Part shown: positions 22,431-33,774 of the stretch, in pieces | How the letters are laid out: each line of letters begins with the position of its first letter | Position numbering within the stretch: the stretch's first letter is position 1 | Assembly: GCA_940671915.1 (NCBI GenBank) | Contig: CALNVZ010003430.1 | Coordinates: forward strand, 18,520,168-18,584,167 | DNA: 64,000 nucleotides | Direction: 5' to 3' | Origin: Paracentrotus lividus | Taxonomy: Eukaryota > Echinodermata > Echinoidea > Camarodonta > Echinidae | Translations under genes and position numbers: made by a program | The notes under the pieces: generated by a model | Seen by the model: the letters and a program-made list of their open reading frames with translations, nothing else | Database searches by the model: none | What the model was told of the DNA's origin: nothing

Positions 22431-23815
22431 TTCAGTCTTCAGAGTACGGATTTTGGTGTTAGATTAAGCATAAAGATCATGTAATATTTAGTTGAAAAGT
22501 GTATTGAAATTTCTCATTCCATTAATCCTAATTTTATCCATTTCTTCTTTTTATTTCCCTCGTTTGATATAAAGAAATTAAAAGTAAGATGAAAATTGTA
22601 ATGTTGATAGTAAATCTACTTAAATACCTGTGGTTACTACACTTAATGATCATGCTTATTGTGTTAATAATTAGACGAGAAAGTAAGCAAAGATTTAGGA
22701 AAATTAAAATTGTCTTTTTGTACATTGCTCTGGTAAATTTTAAATGTTTCATGAAAATTGTTTGTTTTTTCTTTCCCACCTAAAATGTAATTCATTTTTT
22801 TCCCCTCAATATTGTCATTATATGGAATGTTGAGGATATTTTTTATTATGCATATGCCCTTATCTGCACTTTCATATACATGTATATATTTTTTAATCTC
22901 TCCCTCCGTCTTTTTGAGTAGTTTTTTTCTTGTTATCAGACCTTTTTGTTATTATTTATATCTTTACATAATTATACATTTATTCAGTCCATTCCAGTTA
23001 TAACAAAATGTTCAAGACAAAACCGATTATTTTGTTATAATAAACACATTGGTTTGAATATGCCTTTAAATAGGAAAGGAGAATTGTTGCTTTACAACAG
23101 AAGTCTTGTTTTATCCATGCCCTTTATAAAGGGGAGTGGACTGCACACGTATATGAGTCAATTTTATTGTAAATAAATGATTATTATTGTTAGTATTAAA
23201 ATAGATATTAAATATACCATTAGATTATTAAAATAACATATTAAATGATATTCTGTAAGATTATGCCACTTTCTTGTCATTATGACAATCCTTTCAATTA
23301 AAAAATGAAATTATTAATATGATTTCAGCTTTATTTTAAATAAATATAAATCATGTGAATACAACTCTTTTGATATAACTAAATTTGGAACTCAATTGTT
23401 GTTTTTGCACTTGATGGAACTATGTATAAGAGGGTGAAGAACTGATCACATTTTGTATGCATGTCATTGTTTTATTTGAGGAATTTATATATTTTGGGGA
23501 AATATTTTACAAATGTATGTTACTTTGATTGCTCTTAATTGTGGTAGGTTTTCATTGTCATTGTCAGATACAAATATGTTTACATGTTGAAACCTTGAAG
23601 TATAACAACTTATTGGTTTCATATATTTTTGAGAAAGTTACCTGCTACATGTGTACTATTTCATTCTTTTCTGATTCAATTAGTGTTATTCTTTCATTTC
23701 AAATTTGCGCCGAAACCATTCCGATGTCTTTAGTATACATCAATTAATTATTACATTAGTAATAATGGTATCCAAAGCCCTGTATTCTTTATAAAACACT
23801 TTATAATTATATCAT
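21754..23815. other. AT-rich intergenic stretch with a poly-T run at 22387-22429
   Basis: No coding signal was recognised. Short hydrophobic frames have no domain. Confidence 0.5.
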
Positions 23816-23819
23816 TATT

Positions 23820-24105
23820 GAGTCACAATTCAGAAAATAGAAGAGGTATATTAATGTTTATATGTATACCTTTTACCTTTATACTTTTGTCATATTAGAG
23901 ATTTTTTTAGAGTCACAAAATTAGAAAATACAAGAGGTGTGTTAGTTTGTATATGTTTACCATTTACTTTTATAGTTTGTCATTATATTAGAGATTTTTT
24001 TTTTAAGAGTCACAAATTCAGAAAACACAAGAGGTCTGTCAGTGGTTATATTTATACCCTTGACTTTTATAGTTTTTTGTTATATTAAAGATGTTTTTGC
24101 TATTA
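23820..24105. repeat. Three tandem copies of a ~95-bp unit
   Basis: GAGTCACAA(A)TT(C)AGAAAA(T/C)A then AAGAGGT occurs at about 23819, 23911 and 24007. Each is followed by a TATACC/TTTACC, ACTTTTATAGTTT and TATTA(A/G)AGAT block. Confidence 0.8.
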
Positions 24106-24589
24106 TGTTTTTATTTCAGTCATTGCATGAAGGCGATTTTACGGAATGATAAAACTGCAGTATTTATGTCTAATATTTACTGGAGATTAGAGGCAAGTTG
24201 TTCATAAAGAATTGTCACATACGTTCTGTTTTAGATTGCTTTCAGTCCTTTGAAACATAGTTTAGTAAGAAGGACAAGCTATTCCTACTTTTCACCACAA
24301 GAGGGCGTCAAATCTTATGTTGTAAAATGCCACGTTGCATTCCAGAGCCTATATATTTCTTGGAGTTATGTTGACCTAGCTTTTACATTGATAATGGTTA
24401 TTGTAACAAAAAACCTCATGTTACACTTTATATATCAGTACAGTACTATACAACGACATGGACGATTTTATTAGGAATGATGATGAAATTGAAACGGAAT
24501 GATTCTAAAGTATTTGTTGAACATATTTTTCTTTGTGCAAAATTCTTAGATTTAGTTTATCACCAACTCTGTATATATATTAAGTGTTC

Positions 24590-25243
24590 TACAATGCATC
24601 CCAGAAAAAGCGGAGAAGTTACATGTATGGTCAGTCAGTTTTTGTAGTTAAATCAGATAGTTGAAAATATATTAAATGCATGATTTTAAAGTTAATCTTT
24701 TCTTCTTTATTTTGACACCTAATATAATACAAAAGATCAACACATAGATGAGCAAGAAGATTTTGAAGTTTAAATGTAAAAATCGAGTTGTGCAGATCAA
24801 AGGAATTGGAAACGCACTGGATGCATGCAGCAAGGGAACAACTTTGTATTCCCTATCATTCAGTAGCGGACGCAGCCTGATTTCATACAATGAAAGTATC
24901 AGGCCCATGCGTAAACATAATAGAGCCGCTTTTGTCCCCAGACAATTGGGCCCGAGAAATGTATTCAATTCGGATTTCTTGAATCTGCGCCTGATCATTG
25001 AGAGATGAAATAAAAGAAACCTAACAAAGAACATTAAAAAATGCTAATGAACCCTCATGCCCACTTATTCTGTGAAATCTCATTTTTTTAAAATAATTTT
25101 CAAATTATTTTGCTTATTTATGCGTGGCTCTTCGAATTACATTAGATGTCAAATGATAGGAGAAAATTGGAAATGATGCACCTAATGTTTAACCGAGAGA
25201 ATTGCTAACCTTTCGGGCTCCGCTCTTTCTGGGATGCACTTTA
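24590..25243. mobile_element. Non-autonomous TA-flanked element (TACAGTGCGTCCCAGAAAAAG family), copy 1
   Basis: The left end TACAATGCATCCCAGAAAAAG pairs with CTCTTTCTGGGATGCACTTTA at the right. The interior shares GGCCCATGCGTAAACATAATAGAGCCGC and nearby blocks with the copy at 31727-32398 in opposite orientation. TIR-proximal TA dinucleotides suggest a Tc1/mariner-type target. There is no transposase. The 86-codon frame inside has a weak counterpart in the other copy but no recognised domain. Confidence 0.7.
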
Positions 25244-25468
25244 GGAGCTAAACATCTTGGCCGCCTAGCTAGCGCGCGACCATGGTGTGAGGATTTTTTA
25301 TTTTGTAGGATAGATGGAAATAAATGTAGCATATTTTTTAAATAGAAGTATTTTCTTACCTTATCAAAGTGAGGGATTACAGTCTGTTTTACAAACTGAG
25401 ATTGGTATTTTTGCAATGGGGAATAGAAATACATATTTATGTTTTGATTTGTACACGAATATATATGT

Positions 25469-25470
<2 letters not shown>

Positions 25471-25522
<52 letters not shown>
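25471..25522. repeat. Poly-T tract
   Basis: Uninterrupted T run of about 52 bases. Confidence 0.9.
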
Positions 25523-25525
<3 letters not shown>

Positions 25526-26689
25526 TTTACGCAACGAATAGAAACATCGAGTTTCGGATGTCCTGGTTATTCACAGACGATATTTTGAATTTGTATCAGT
25601 TCTTTGTGTGATTTTGATCAGTTTCAAACATTGAATCGAAAATTTGTATTGATGCACCGGTGGTAATTGTTTTATTTCTTTGTCCTTGTATTGGGCGATG
25701 CGACGACAATCTATTTGGAAATTAAATGGTGAAGAGTCTAATCATCGCTTTCTGATTTAAAAAAAATCTGCCTGTGTGACTTTCATGATTGTCTTATTAT
25801 TTTCGTTGGGAGAAAACAAATTGTAAGCTTTTATAAAATAACTTTTGTTAGTGTTTCTTTCAGTCATGCCAAAGGATATTTTGAAGGGGAAAAAAAGAAG
25901 AAAAAAAATAGGAAGTGGAATTAACCAGAAGATATTAGAGACAGATTTGGAGATATACATGTAGAGATCGCGGAATTAGGAGGCTAATATAGCAGAGAGA
26001 AACAGAGAGAGAGAGAGAGAGAAAGAAAGAGAGAAGGGGTGTTGTTATATTATGCATTGAAATTATGGTGCCGATATGCATTTAAAGCCTCTGAAATTCC
26101 TAAGGGCTTCGTAAAAATTGGGCACATTATAAAAGGCTATAAATTTGTCGACGTCGGACATAACCGGAAGAGATACGTACAAATAACTGATGATCTACTC
26201 TAATGTTTATCTCTTGTTATGTGGCTATCCCGTTTATGTAGACGCTCGTTGTCCGGTTTCCGTTATCATAAAATCTCTTTTAAATAAATTTTCTCGCCTG
26301 AAACGGATATATCCGTCTTTTGTCTGATGATTGTGCGTTGATGACCGTTTATCATGCGTAGCATTATGCTGTGGATGTGGCGTATCTGAAAAAGAATGCC
26401 CAGCGGACGTACACGTATGAGAAACGACGGAGTACAGAATACGCATACAGGAGAAAACGCACAACCATCGGACAAGATGGTTTACGGATAAGATGGTTTA
26501 AGATAAGATTTTATGACATAGGCATATGACGCCTAATTTAGGCCATTGCATTTTTTTTTTTACTTTTTCGGCGTTGTCATTAATAATATGAATATTTATT
26601 AGTGTATTACACCCATTTCCGAGCTATAGTAGAAATACACAGCTTGTAACATATTCACCAAAAAGAAACGACCCAGGCCCGTCACTAGG

Positions 26690-28400
26690 GTGCCAGGTAA
26701 AAATGGCAGAGGTAAAAATGGCAGAGGTAAAAATGGCAGAGGCAAAAATGGCAGAGGTAAAAATGGCAGAGGTAAAAATGGCAGAGGTAAAAATGGCAGA
26801 GGTAAAAATGGCAGAGGCAAAAATGGCAGAGGTAAAAATGGCAGAGGTAAAAATGGAAGAGGTAAAAATGGCAGAGGTAAAAATGGCGGAGATTAAAATG
26901 CCAGAAGTAAAATGGAATGTCTTTCGCAATCCAATTGTCATAGCAAAGCCCATGCTCATAATTATGGCAAATTCCCTTTAGGAAAGGGGGTAAAACATTC
27001 ATAAAGAAAACTGAGAAGGGATTTTCAAATTTAAATGCTGGACTGCCTTGAGGGTCCTTATCTTTAGAATTGACTGACTTCCATTTGTAGGATTACTATC
27101 TGCTATGAGATATTGCTATACCAAAGTGAACGATTGTTTTATTTACATTTTTACCTTTTAACTGTACAGTCATGTTATAACAAATTATAAATGAATTACG
27201 ACGTCAGTGTGGAAATGCCATCTTAAAATAGGTGTGCACGTTTTTGTTTAACATACAAACAACAACATGTCTTAACAAAAGTAATTCTTTATTATTTTTA
27301 CCTCATGAGAGAAAAATAGAATAAAATTACCAATATGATTTTGATGTAACACGTGCAGTAATGACTATAACAATCGCCAATTCTTTGATATTGCAAAAGC
27401 TCATAATCAGCTAGTCCAAATGGAAGGCAGTCAATTTAAAAGTTAAGAACACCTCCAACAAAGATATTTTATAATCCCTTCTTATAACTAGCTTTCTTTG
27501 TTAACTATTTACCCCTTTTGGTATCTCACCTCGCGGAAACACATTTGAGACGGATTTGTCAACATGGTTTTGCCATTATAGCTTGTCTCCTAAGTCTCCT
27601 CTTTCTCCTTAATTTTCAGACACGTTTCTAATAGGTCCTACTCTTTATACGTGAAACAAAGGATTCCGTCGCGGAGACGTCTCCGCGACAGAATCATTTC
27701 CGCGACGGATAAAAAGTATTGGAGACGTCTCCGATGTCGCGGAGATGTAGCAGAGACGTCTCCGTGACGTCTCCGATACATTTTTCGTAAACTGTAACAA
27801 AGCAATTTCAAAAAACCATCTCAAAGTTGTATACGCGACTCATGAAACGTTTTAAACAAGTTTTTTAAAAAATTGTTGCGGAGACGTCTCTGAGACGTTT
27901 CATATGAGTCGCAAAAACAACTTTGAGACGGTTCTTTGAAAGTGCTTGTTACAGTTTTTTTTTAATGTCGCGGAGACATCGTGGAGACATCTCTGCAACA
28001 TCGGAGACGTAATATATTTTTTTTTAATCTGTCGCAAAGGCGTTTCCGAGAAGTGAGATACCACCCAAGGGAATTGGCCATGTTTTATTCATGGGATTTG
28101 CTATGACAATTTAATTGCGTAAGACCTGACATTTTACCTCTGCCATTTTTACCTCTGCCATTTTTACCTCCGCCATATTTACCTCTGCCATTTTTACCCC
28201 TGCCATTTTTACCTCTGCCATTTTTTCCTCTGCCATTTTTGCCTCTGCCATTTTTACCTCTGCCATTTTTACCTCCGCCATTATTACCTCTGCCATTTTT
28301 ACCTCTGCCATTTTTGCCTCTGCCATTTTTACCTCTGCCATTATTACCTCTGCCATTTTTACCTCTGCCATTATTACCTCTGCCATTTTTACACCGAACC
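26690..28400. mobile_element. Foldback element with minisatellite arms
   Basis: The left arm begins with 14 copies of a 15-bp unit GGTAAAAATGGCAGA (about 26696-26905). The right arm ends with 17 copies in inverse orientation (about 28130-28390). Inside these, single-copy arm sequences also pair: AATTGTCATAGCAAA(G/T)CCCATG near 26930 and 28100, and TTGACTG(A/C)CTTCCATTTG near 27070 and 27425. The right arm is split by the GAGACGTCTC element at 27512-28071. The MAEVK and GRGKN repeat frames are translations of the minisatellite, not proteins. Confidence 0.8.
27512..28071. mobile_element. GAGACGTCTC-rich inverted-repeat element, copy 1 (nested)
   Basis: GGTATCTCAC near 27520 is matched by GTGAGATACC ending at 28062. 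The interior has repeated GGAGACGTCTCCG motifs in both orientations and TTTGAGACGG/CCATCTCAAAG pairs. It interrupts the right arm of the minisatellite foldback, so it inserted later. Confidence 0.7.
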
Positions 28401-28408
28401 GTAACTAG

Positions 28409-28437
28409 GGGGGGGGGGGGGGGGGGGGTTCGGGGGG
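28409..28437. repeat. Poly-G tract
   Basis: G-run at the right edge of the minisatellite foldback. Confidence 0.8.
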
Positions 28438-28988
28438 TTCGAAGCGACCTTCATAGTTGGACGATTTAGAATTTTCCCACCCAAATAAATATTTGTCGAA
28501 AATCCAGAATGCTTATTTTTGGCGGAACTTCTCTCTCAAAGTTTTGCTTCTTTCTTTTTTTAATAATTCATATTTCATTTGTGTTTATCATGTATACAGA
28601 CAAATATGCATATAGCTACAGCACGTTTCCATATTTACGCTAAACTTCAACATTATGCTTTTAACATCGTTCGTATTCAGTTGTAACGCTAAAAAAAAAA
28701 GATGAGAATGACTGCAGTAAATATAAATATCCAGTGTTTAATGTTGAAGCATGCGTTATGAATAAAATCATGTAATTAGTATTACCACATAATGCATCGA
28801 TTTCATTTCGTAGCGATATACTAAAATACTTCAGACAAGATCTAACCAGTATACAGTGTTCTTGCTAAAACACGAAAGGCATTATGTCTGTAATTTGTGA
28901 TTGTAATAAAACTTTAATGCACAATTTCTTAATTTATAATTTAATGCTCACAGAAAATAATTTGAAAGTGAACGCACGTCTGCACGAA

Positions 28989-29085
28989 GGCGTGGATTAG
29001 AGGGGAACAAAAGGGGTCACATCTCGGCGAGACCTTTACCTATCCGAGGCACACGCCCCTTTGTTATCCCCTTCTAACCCCCGCC
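28989..29085. other. 97-base imperfect hairpin
   Basis: GGCGTGGATTAGAGGGGAAC at the left pairs with the inverse of GTTATCCCCTTCTAACCCCC and CGCC at the right. The arms are about 30 bases around a ~35-base loop. Local GC is well above the surroundings. It may be a structured RNA hairpin or a tiny MITE. Confidence 0.35.
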
Positions 29086-29189
29086 CTTTGTTTGAGACTT
29101 GCAGCCTGGACTGGTAGAGAGGGGTAATCGTCGCCTCTTTCTCCCCCTCCATGCCCTCTATGTTGCTCTTTATCGATGTTTGTACCCCT

Positions 29190-29580
29190 TTTTATGTCTC
29201 TATCTTTCTTTCCCCTCCCTCTCTCTTTCTCTCCATCTCCCCTCTCTCTTTCTATCTGTATTATGTCTCTCTATACCTCTATGTATCCATGGTCTGTGTA
29301 TGTCTGCACTTCTTTTTTTTTTTTTTTTTTTACATTTATGTGTCTGTTTCGTTATCCCTATCACTCTCACTATCTACATGTCATGTATATTCTTGTGTTC
29401 CTCCTTTCCTCTGTAGTTTTCTCTCCCCCTCCTTCATTTCTCTCCTATATCAATCTCTCCATCTCTTTCCCACCAGTCCATCTCTTACGCTTCCGCCATC
29501 TCTCCTTATACCCTTGGTCACCATTTTACTATCTCCCCTGTCGTCATCATTTAGTATTTATACCCTTTTTATCCCCTTAT
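29190..29580. repeat. CT-rich low-complexity tract
   Basis: CTCTCTTTC-rich sequence with a T run at 29312-29330. Long Leu/Ser-rich frames (up to 215 codons) arise from it. Confidence 0.8.
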
Positions 29581-29826
29581 TACTATATACTACTTGCGAT
29601 ATCCATTATAATTAGTAATAATCATACAATCAAAATCTTTCTATATGTAATTGAAACACATTTTCAAAATAGTAGGCCTACTCAACATGCCATAGACTCG
29701 TTATTTCTCGATACAAATGAAGATTGCATTTTTTTTTCTGTATGCACCAACGATATACCTTCATGTTTCTTTCATCATCATAATATTGATACTGGTCTTC
29801 TTTTTATCATACCAAATATATAGGCC

Positions 29827-30832
29827 TAGGGTATACATGCAGGTAATATGGGCTACCTAAGCTCATTTGCCTAATTTGCATAAAATTACAAAATGACACA
29901 CAGTCTAATCTTTGTTTATATGAATCAATAACTACTGCTCTAACTTTTATTGTGAAGAAAAACAATTATCACCAACCCCCCTGTCTGCAATATTCAAATG
30001 TTGACGTCATCACCAAAGTGCCCATATTACCTGCATGTGCAGGTAATATGGGCATATGTATTTAATGTATTTTGTTAAAACTACAATGACTCTACTATGT
30101 CTGGAATTTGCTTTGAATGTTAAAAATCATTAACTTTAAGATATCATTTGAAATTATAAGACCCTTCAGTAAATACTTTGATTATATGGATATCTATATT
30201 TTTTTGTATTTTGTATATTATTTTTTGTAAAAATATTATTTAAATATTATTTTCATTATACAAATCAATATAGGCCTACAATAAGTATTGTAAATATGCA
30301 ACAACAAAAAATCCTAGCAAAGTGATTGATGCATGCCTCATCCCAATACCAAGTACCAGAATCATTTCCGCCATTTTGGACTGCCCATATTACCTGCACT
30401 AATGTTGCTATGTCACGCAAGCATTCAATACCACATTGCACCCCTTCATTACAACAAATTGACCTGTACACGCTGATCAAAATGAAACTAGGGAAGGTGT
30501 CAGGGAACCTTCCCTGCTATAAGCTTACAAAATATACAAATAATTGAGGTTACCCCCTCAAACACTTTTTTCACCATCACATTCTGTGAAATATCAAATT
30601 TTAAATCAGGGTAAAAAAAATGCCGTAAGTTTTACCTACCTTGTTGGTTTTCAGCAATTTTCTCAAAGATATTTCGGCATCAGATGCTCTCACAACGATA
30701 GATTTTCGTAAACAGATCATAATTATGAACAACATAATGGCGCTCACACCGGTCACCGGTCACCGGTCACGACATGATTTGCTTCACGTGGCCCATATTA
30801 CTTGCTAGCCCATATTACCTGCATGTACCCTA
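29827..30832. mobile_element. ~1-kb TA-flanked element carrying six GCAGGTAATATGGGC motifs
   Basis: The ends are GGGTATACATGCAGGTAAT and its inverse ATTACCTGCATGTACCC, each bounded by TA. The 15-bp motif recurs inside as a palindromic pair at 30020-30053, as a single inverse copy at 30383, and as two adjacent inverse copies at 30791 and 30808 (the first with one mismatch). No transposase is seen. Confidence 0.65.
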
Positions 30833-31080
30833 TATGCAAGAGTTTTATTACTCAATTTCTACATTAAATTTATCTTTTCCATTTATCCCCTCTTGAACAC
30901 ATCTTAATCTTATATTTCGTAAATTCAATCTTGAACCGTGTTTATTCATAATACATGGTTATTCAATTGTTCAAAAGTAAATTCACATTCACAAAAAGGT
31001 ATGAGATATTTTCTAACTCTCATTTATTTTTTACAAAGCAAGCCTTTTTCATCATCAACTTCTTTCATTTTGGATAGTTG

Positions 31081-31084
<4 letters not shown>

Positions 31085-31162
<78 letters not shown>
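31085..31162. repeat. Poly-A tract of 78 bases
   Basis: Uninterrupted A run. No retroelement body was recognised immediately upstream. Confidence 0.95.
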
Positions 31163-31165
<3 letters not shown>

Positions 31166-31726
31166 AAAATTTGATTTAAGAATTTATATTGAAATTACAT
31201 TCAGAGTCAGATTTTATTTCCGTTAAAAAAATAATAATAATATAAGCATTCAAAATATGAACAGATGTGATACAATAACAGTCATAAACATAATATAATT
31301 ATAGAAGTCCACAAAATGAAAAGAGGGAGATTGTTCACGGCAATAAATTGCTAGTACGTGATATCTTTTATCATGGCTACATTCATCACGTTCTATCCTC
31401 CTATAACATATATACAATTTAAAGATTTTTATAAATTTTGTGTCAAAAAAAAAAACAAAAAAAAACGAAAATTGAAATGGTTTGCAGTGTTATACAAAAA
31501 TTAATGCCTTTTATAATATTAAGATTCTTATAGTCGTAACCAAAAAAAAAAAAAAAAAAAAAATCAAATAAAAAAACCCAAATAACATTTTGTTGTGTTT
31601 GCATAACACGTTAGGGCATTGATAAAAATTGATAATGCACATTAATGATATTGAATAAGTACCTGACAAACAATAAACGAAAAATAGCCATGACATTATC
31701 TTAATGAGTTTCTAAGCATCTCTATA

Positions 31727-32398
31727 TACAGTGCGTTCCATAAAAAGCGGCACCAAAATAGTTAGTCATTTTCTTGTAAAAAGCACATAACCAAAAAAAA
31801 TAGATTACGTACATCATTTTAAAGTTCAACCTTACATACATGAGCATGTGATGAAAAATTATTTGTAAAAATTAGATTTCGCAGTGGGCGGGATGCAAAA
31901 GCCTTGCCTAGTAGGCAAGGCTGTTGCCTATAGTATCGGCAAGGAGATAATTTGCATTGCTTTTAATATGTTCTTTGTTAGGCTTCTTTCATCACATCTC
32001 TCAACTATACAAAGCGGTTCTCTTGCTGCGGACATCCAGTGAGTTTTCAATTTCTTTGATCTGCGTAGCTTGATTTTGACATTTAATTTTCAAAATACTT
32101 AGTATTCTTGCTCGTCCATCTTTTGCATTCCAGGCGCGGATCCAAGAAAATCGAATTGAATGCATTTCGGGGGCCCAATTGTCTGAGGACAAAAGCGGCT
32201 CTATTATGTTTACGCATGGGCCCGGTAAGTTCATTGTGTGACTCCGGTCTGCGTCCGCTACTGCATTGTATCAGGTATCAAAAGAATAAAGAAAATATGA
32301 ACTTCAAAATTATGCATTTGATATTTCGTTGAGTAATAATGATTTAACTGAGAAAATGATTGACCATATCTGTCCCACTTTTTCTGGGACGCACTGTA
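31727..32398. mobile_element. Non-autonomous TA-flanked element (TACAGTGCGTCCCAGAAAAAG family), copy 2
   Basis: The left end TACAGTGCGTTCCATAAAAAG pairs with CTTTTTCTGGGACGCACTGTA at the right. The interior matches copy 1 (24590-25243) in reverse orientation, for example GCGGCTCTATTATGTTTACGCATG. Confidence 0.75.
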
Positions 32399-32739
32399 GA
32401 GCTGTGAGCATGCAAATATTATTATTCATTATGCCCTGATTATGATCTCCATTGTCATGTCGCCTCGATCTCTGTGATCTTTTATTCTATTCATATTTTT
32501 TGGCGTTGTTTTATCCAGATTTAACATATTTCTAGGAAACGTGCAAATTGTACATTATGTTTGTGCTTATTATTATTTTTTTTTGTTCAAATAAATTTAA
32601 AAATGAAGATAAATATAGATTCATTGAATACTTTCTAAAAAATGGTAAATTGCCTTGTCGTAATGTTGTGCAGGGCCTGCTGGTATGGCACAGTTACCAT
32701 AACTGCATTGGCTACCCGATATAAATTAATATAATATTG

Positions 32740-33372
32740 TTAAAGGGGAAGTCCAGACTCCAAATAAGGTGGGTTTTTTTTCAAGAGCAGAAAAATTAGA
32801 AAAACAGATCAAAAAAATTTAAAAGAAAATCGGACTAATAATAAGAAGTTATGATGCAAAAAATGATGATCGCTATACGTAATTGGCAACAGCTGTGATG
32901 TCATAGGTGCACTACTTGCCATGCATGTTCGATATTGTTTTATAATAATTATCACTTTAATAAGCAACTGTTTTCCTCCTTACTTTACCCAAGCTATATT
33001 GATGGCAATATTCTATTGCATAGATACAAATATTGTCAAATCAGCATCCCATCTATAAATACAAAAAAAAAAACAAAAAAAAAAAAAAAAAAAAAAAAAA
33101 AATTAAAGTCCATGGGTTTTCAGTATAGAAAGAAGAATATCATGAATGTTGAAATTCATGTAAATATTACTTTTCTTTTGATATGTCATTACAATTTCTT
33201 ATTATATGAAATGCATAGACGCAATAACATATTTCCATCAATTCAACTGAGGGGAAGTTATGAGGAAAACTTTATCTCGACAAATAAAGTGAAAATTTAT
33301 CATAAAACAATATAGAACACGCATGGCAAGTAGTGCACCTATGACATCACAGCTGTTGCCAATTCATAGCGA

Positions 33373-33433
<61 letters not shown>

Positions 33434-33559
33434 TATCGTTAAGAAATTCATAACTTTCTTATTATTAGTCCGATTTTCTTCAAACTTTTTTGATCTGTTT
33501 TTCTAATTAATTTGCTTTTTATAGAAACAACTTATTTTGGGTCCGGACTTCCCCTTTAA
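32740..33559. mobile_element. TTAA-flanked long-TIR foldback element, subfamily B
   Basis: TTAAAGGGGAAGTCCAGAC at the left and GTCCGGACTTCCCCTTTAA at the right are near-exact inverses. The arms extend about 190 bp and include AGTCCGATTTTCTTCAAAC-type sequence and GCAACAGCTGTGATGTCATAGG at the inner edge. A-rich (33062-33102) and T-rich (33375-33432) runs face each other inside. Confidence 0.8.
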
Positions 33560-33774
33560 ATGTAGAATTGTTTTCTGTGTCTACTGATTCATGTACCCTT
33601 TGAAAATGTTAATGAAACATTATTGTTTTGTACCGTACTACTGGTATCTTGTATATTTATATCCGATTTTAAAATGTATAGAGAATGCTCATTTTTACGT
33701 TTTAAATCCCGATTTAACAAAATTTCTAGGAAATAATGAACATTGACAATTATATACTATGTCCGTGGTGTTAA

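Noticed and set aside
26690-28469. MAEVK- and GRGKN-repeat open frames that look like repeat proteins
   Set aside because: They are translations of a 15-bp minisatellite whose period is a multiple of three, so every frame stays open. The arrays are arms of a foldback element.
29099-29823. Leu/Ser-rich open frames of up to 215 codons
   Set aside because: Driven by a CT-rich low-complexity tract. No conserved motif.
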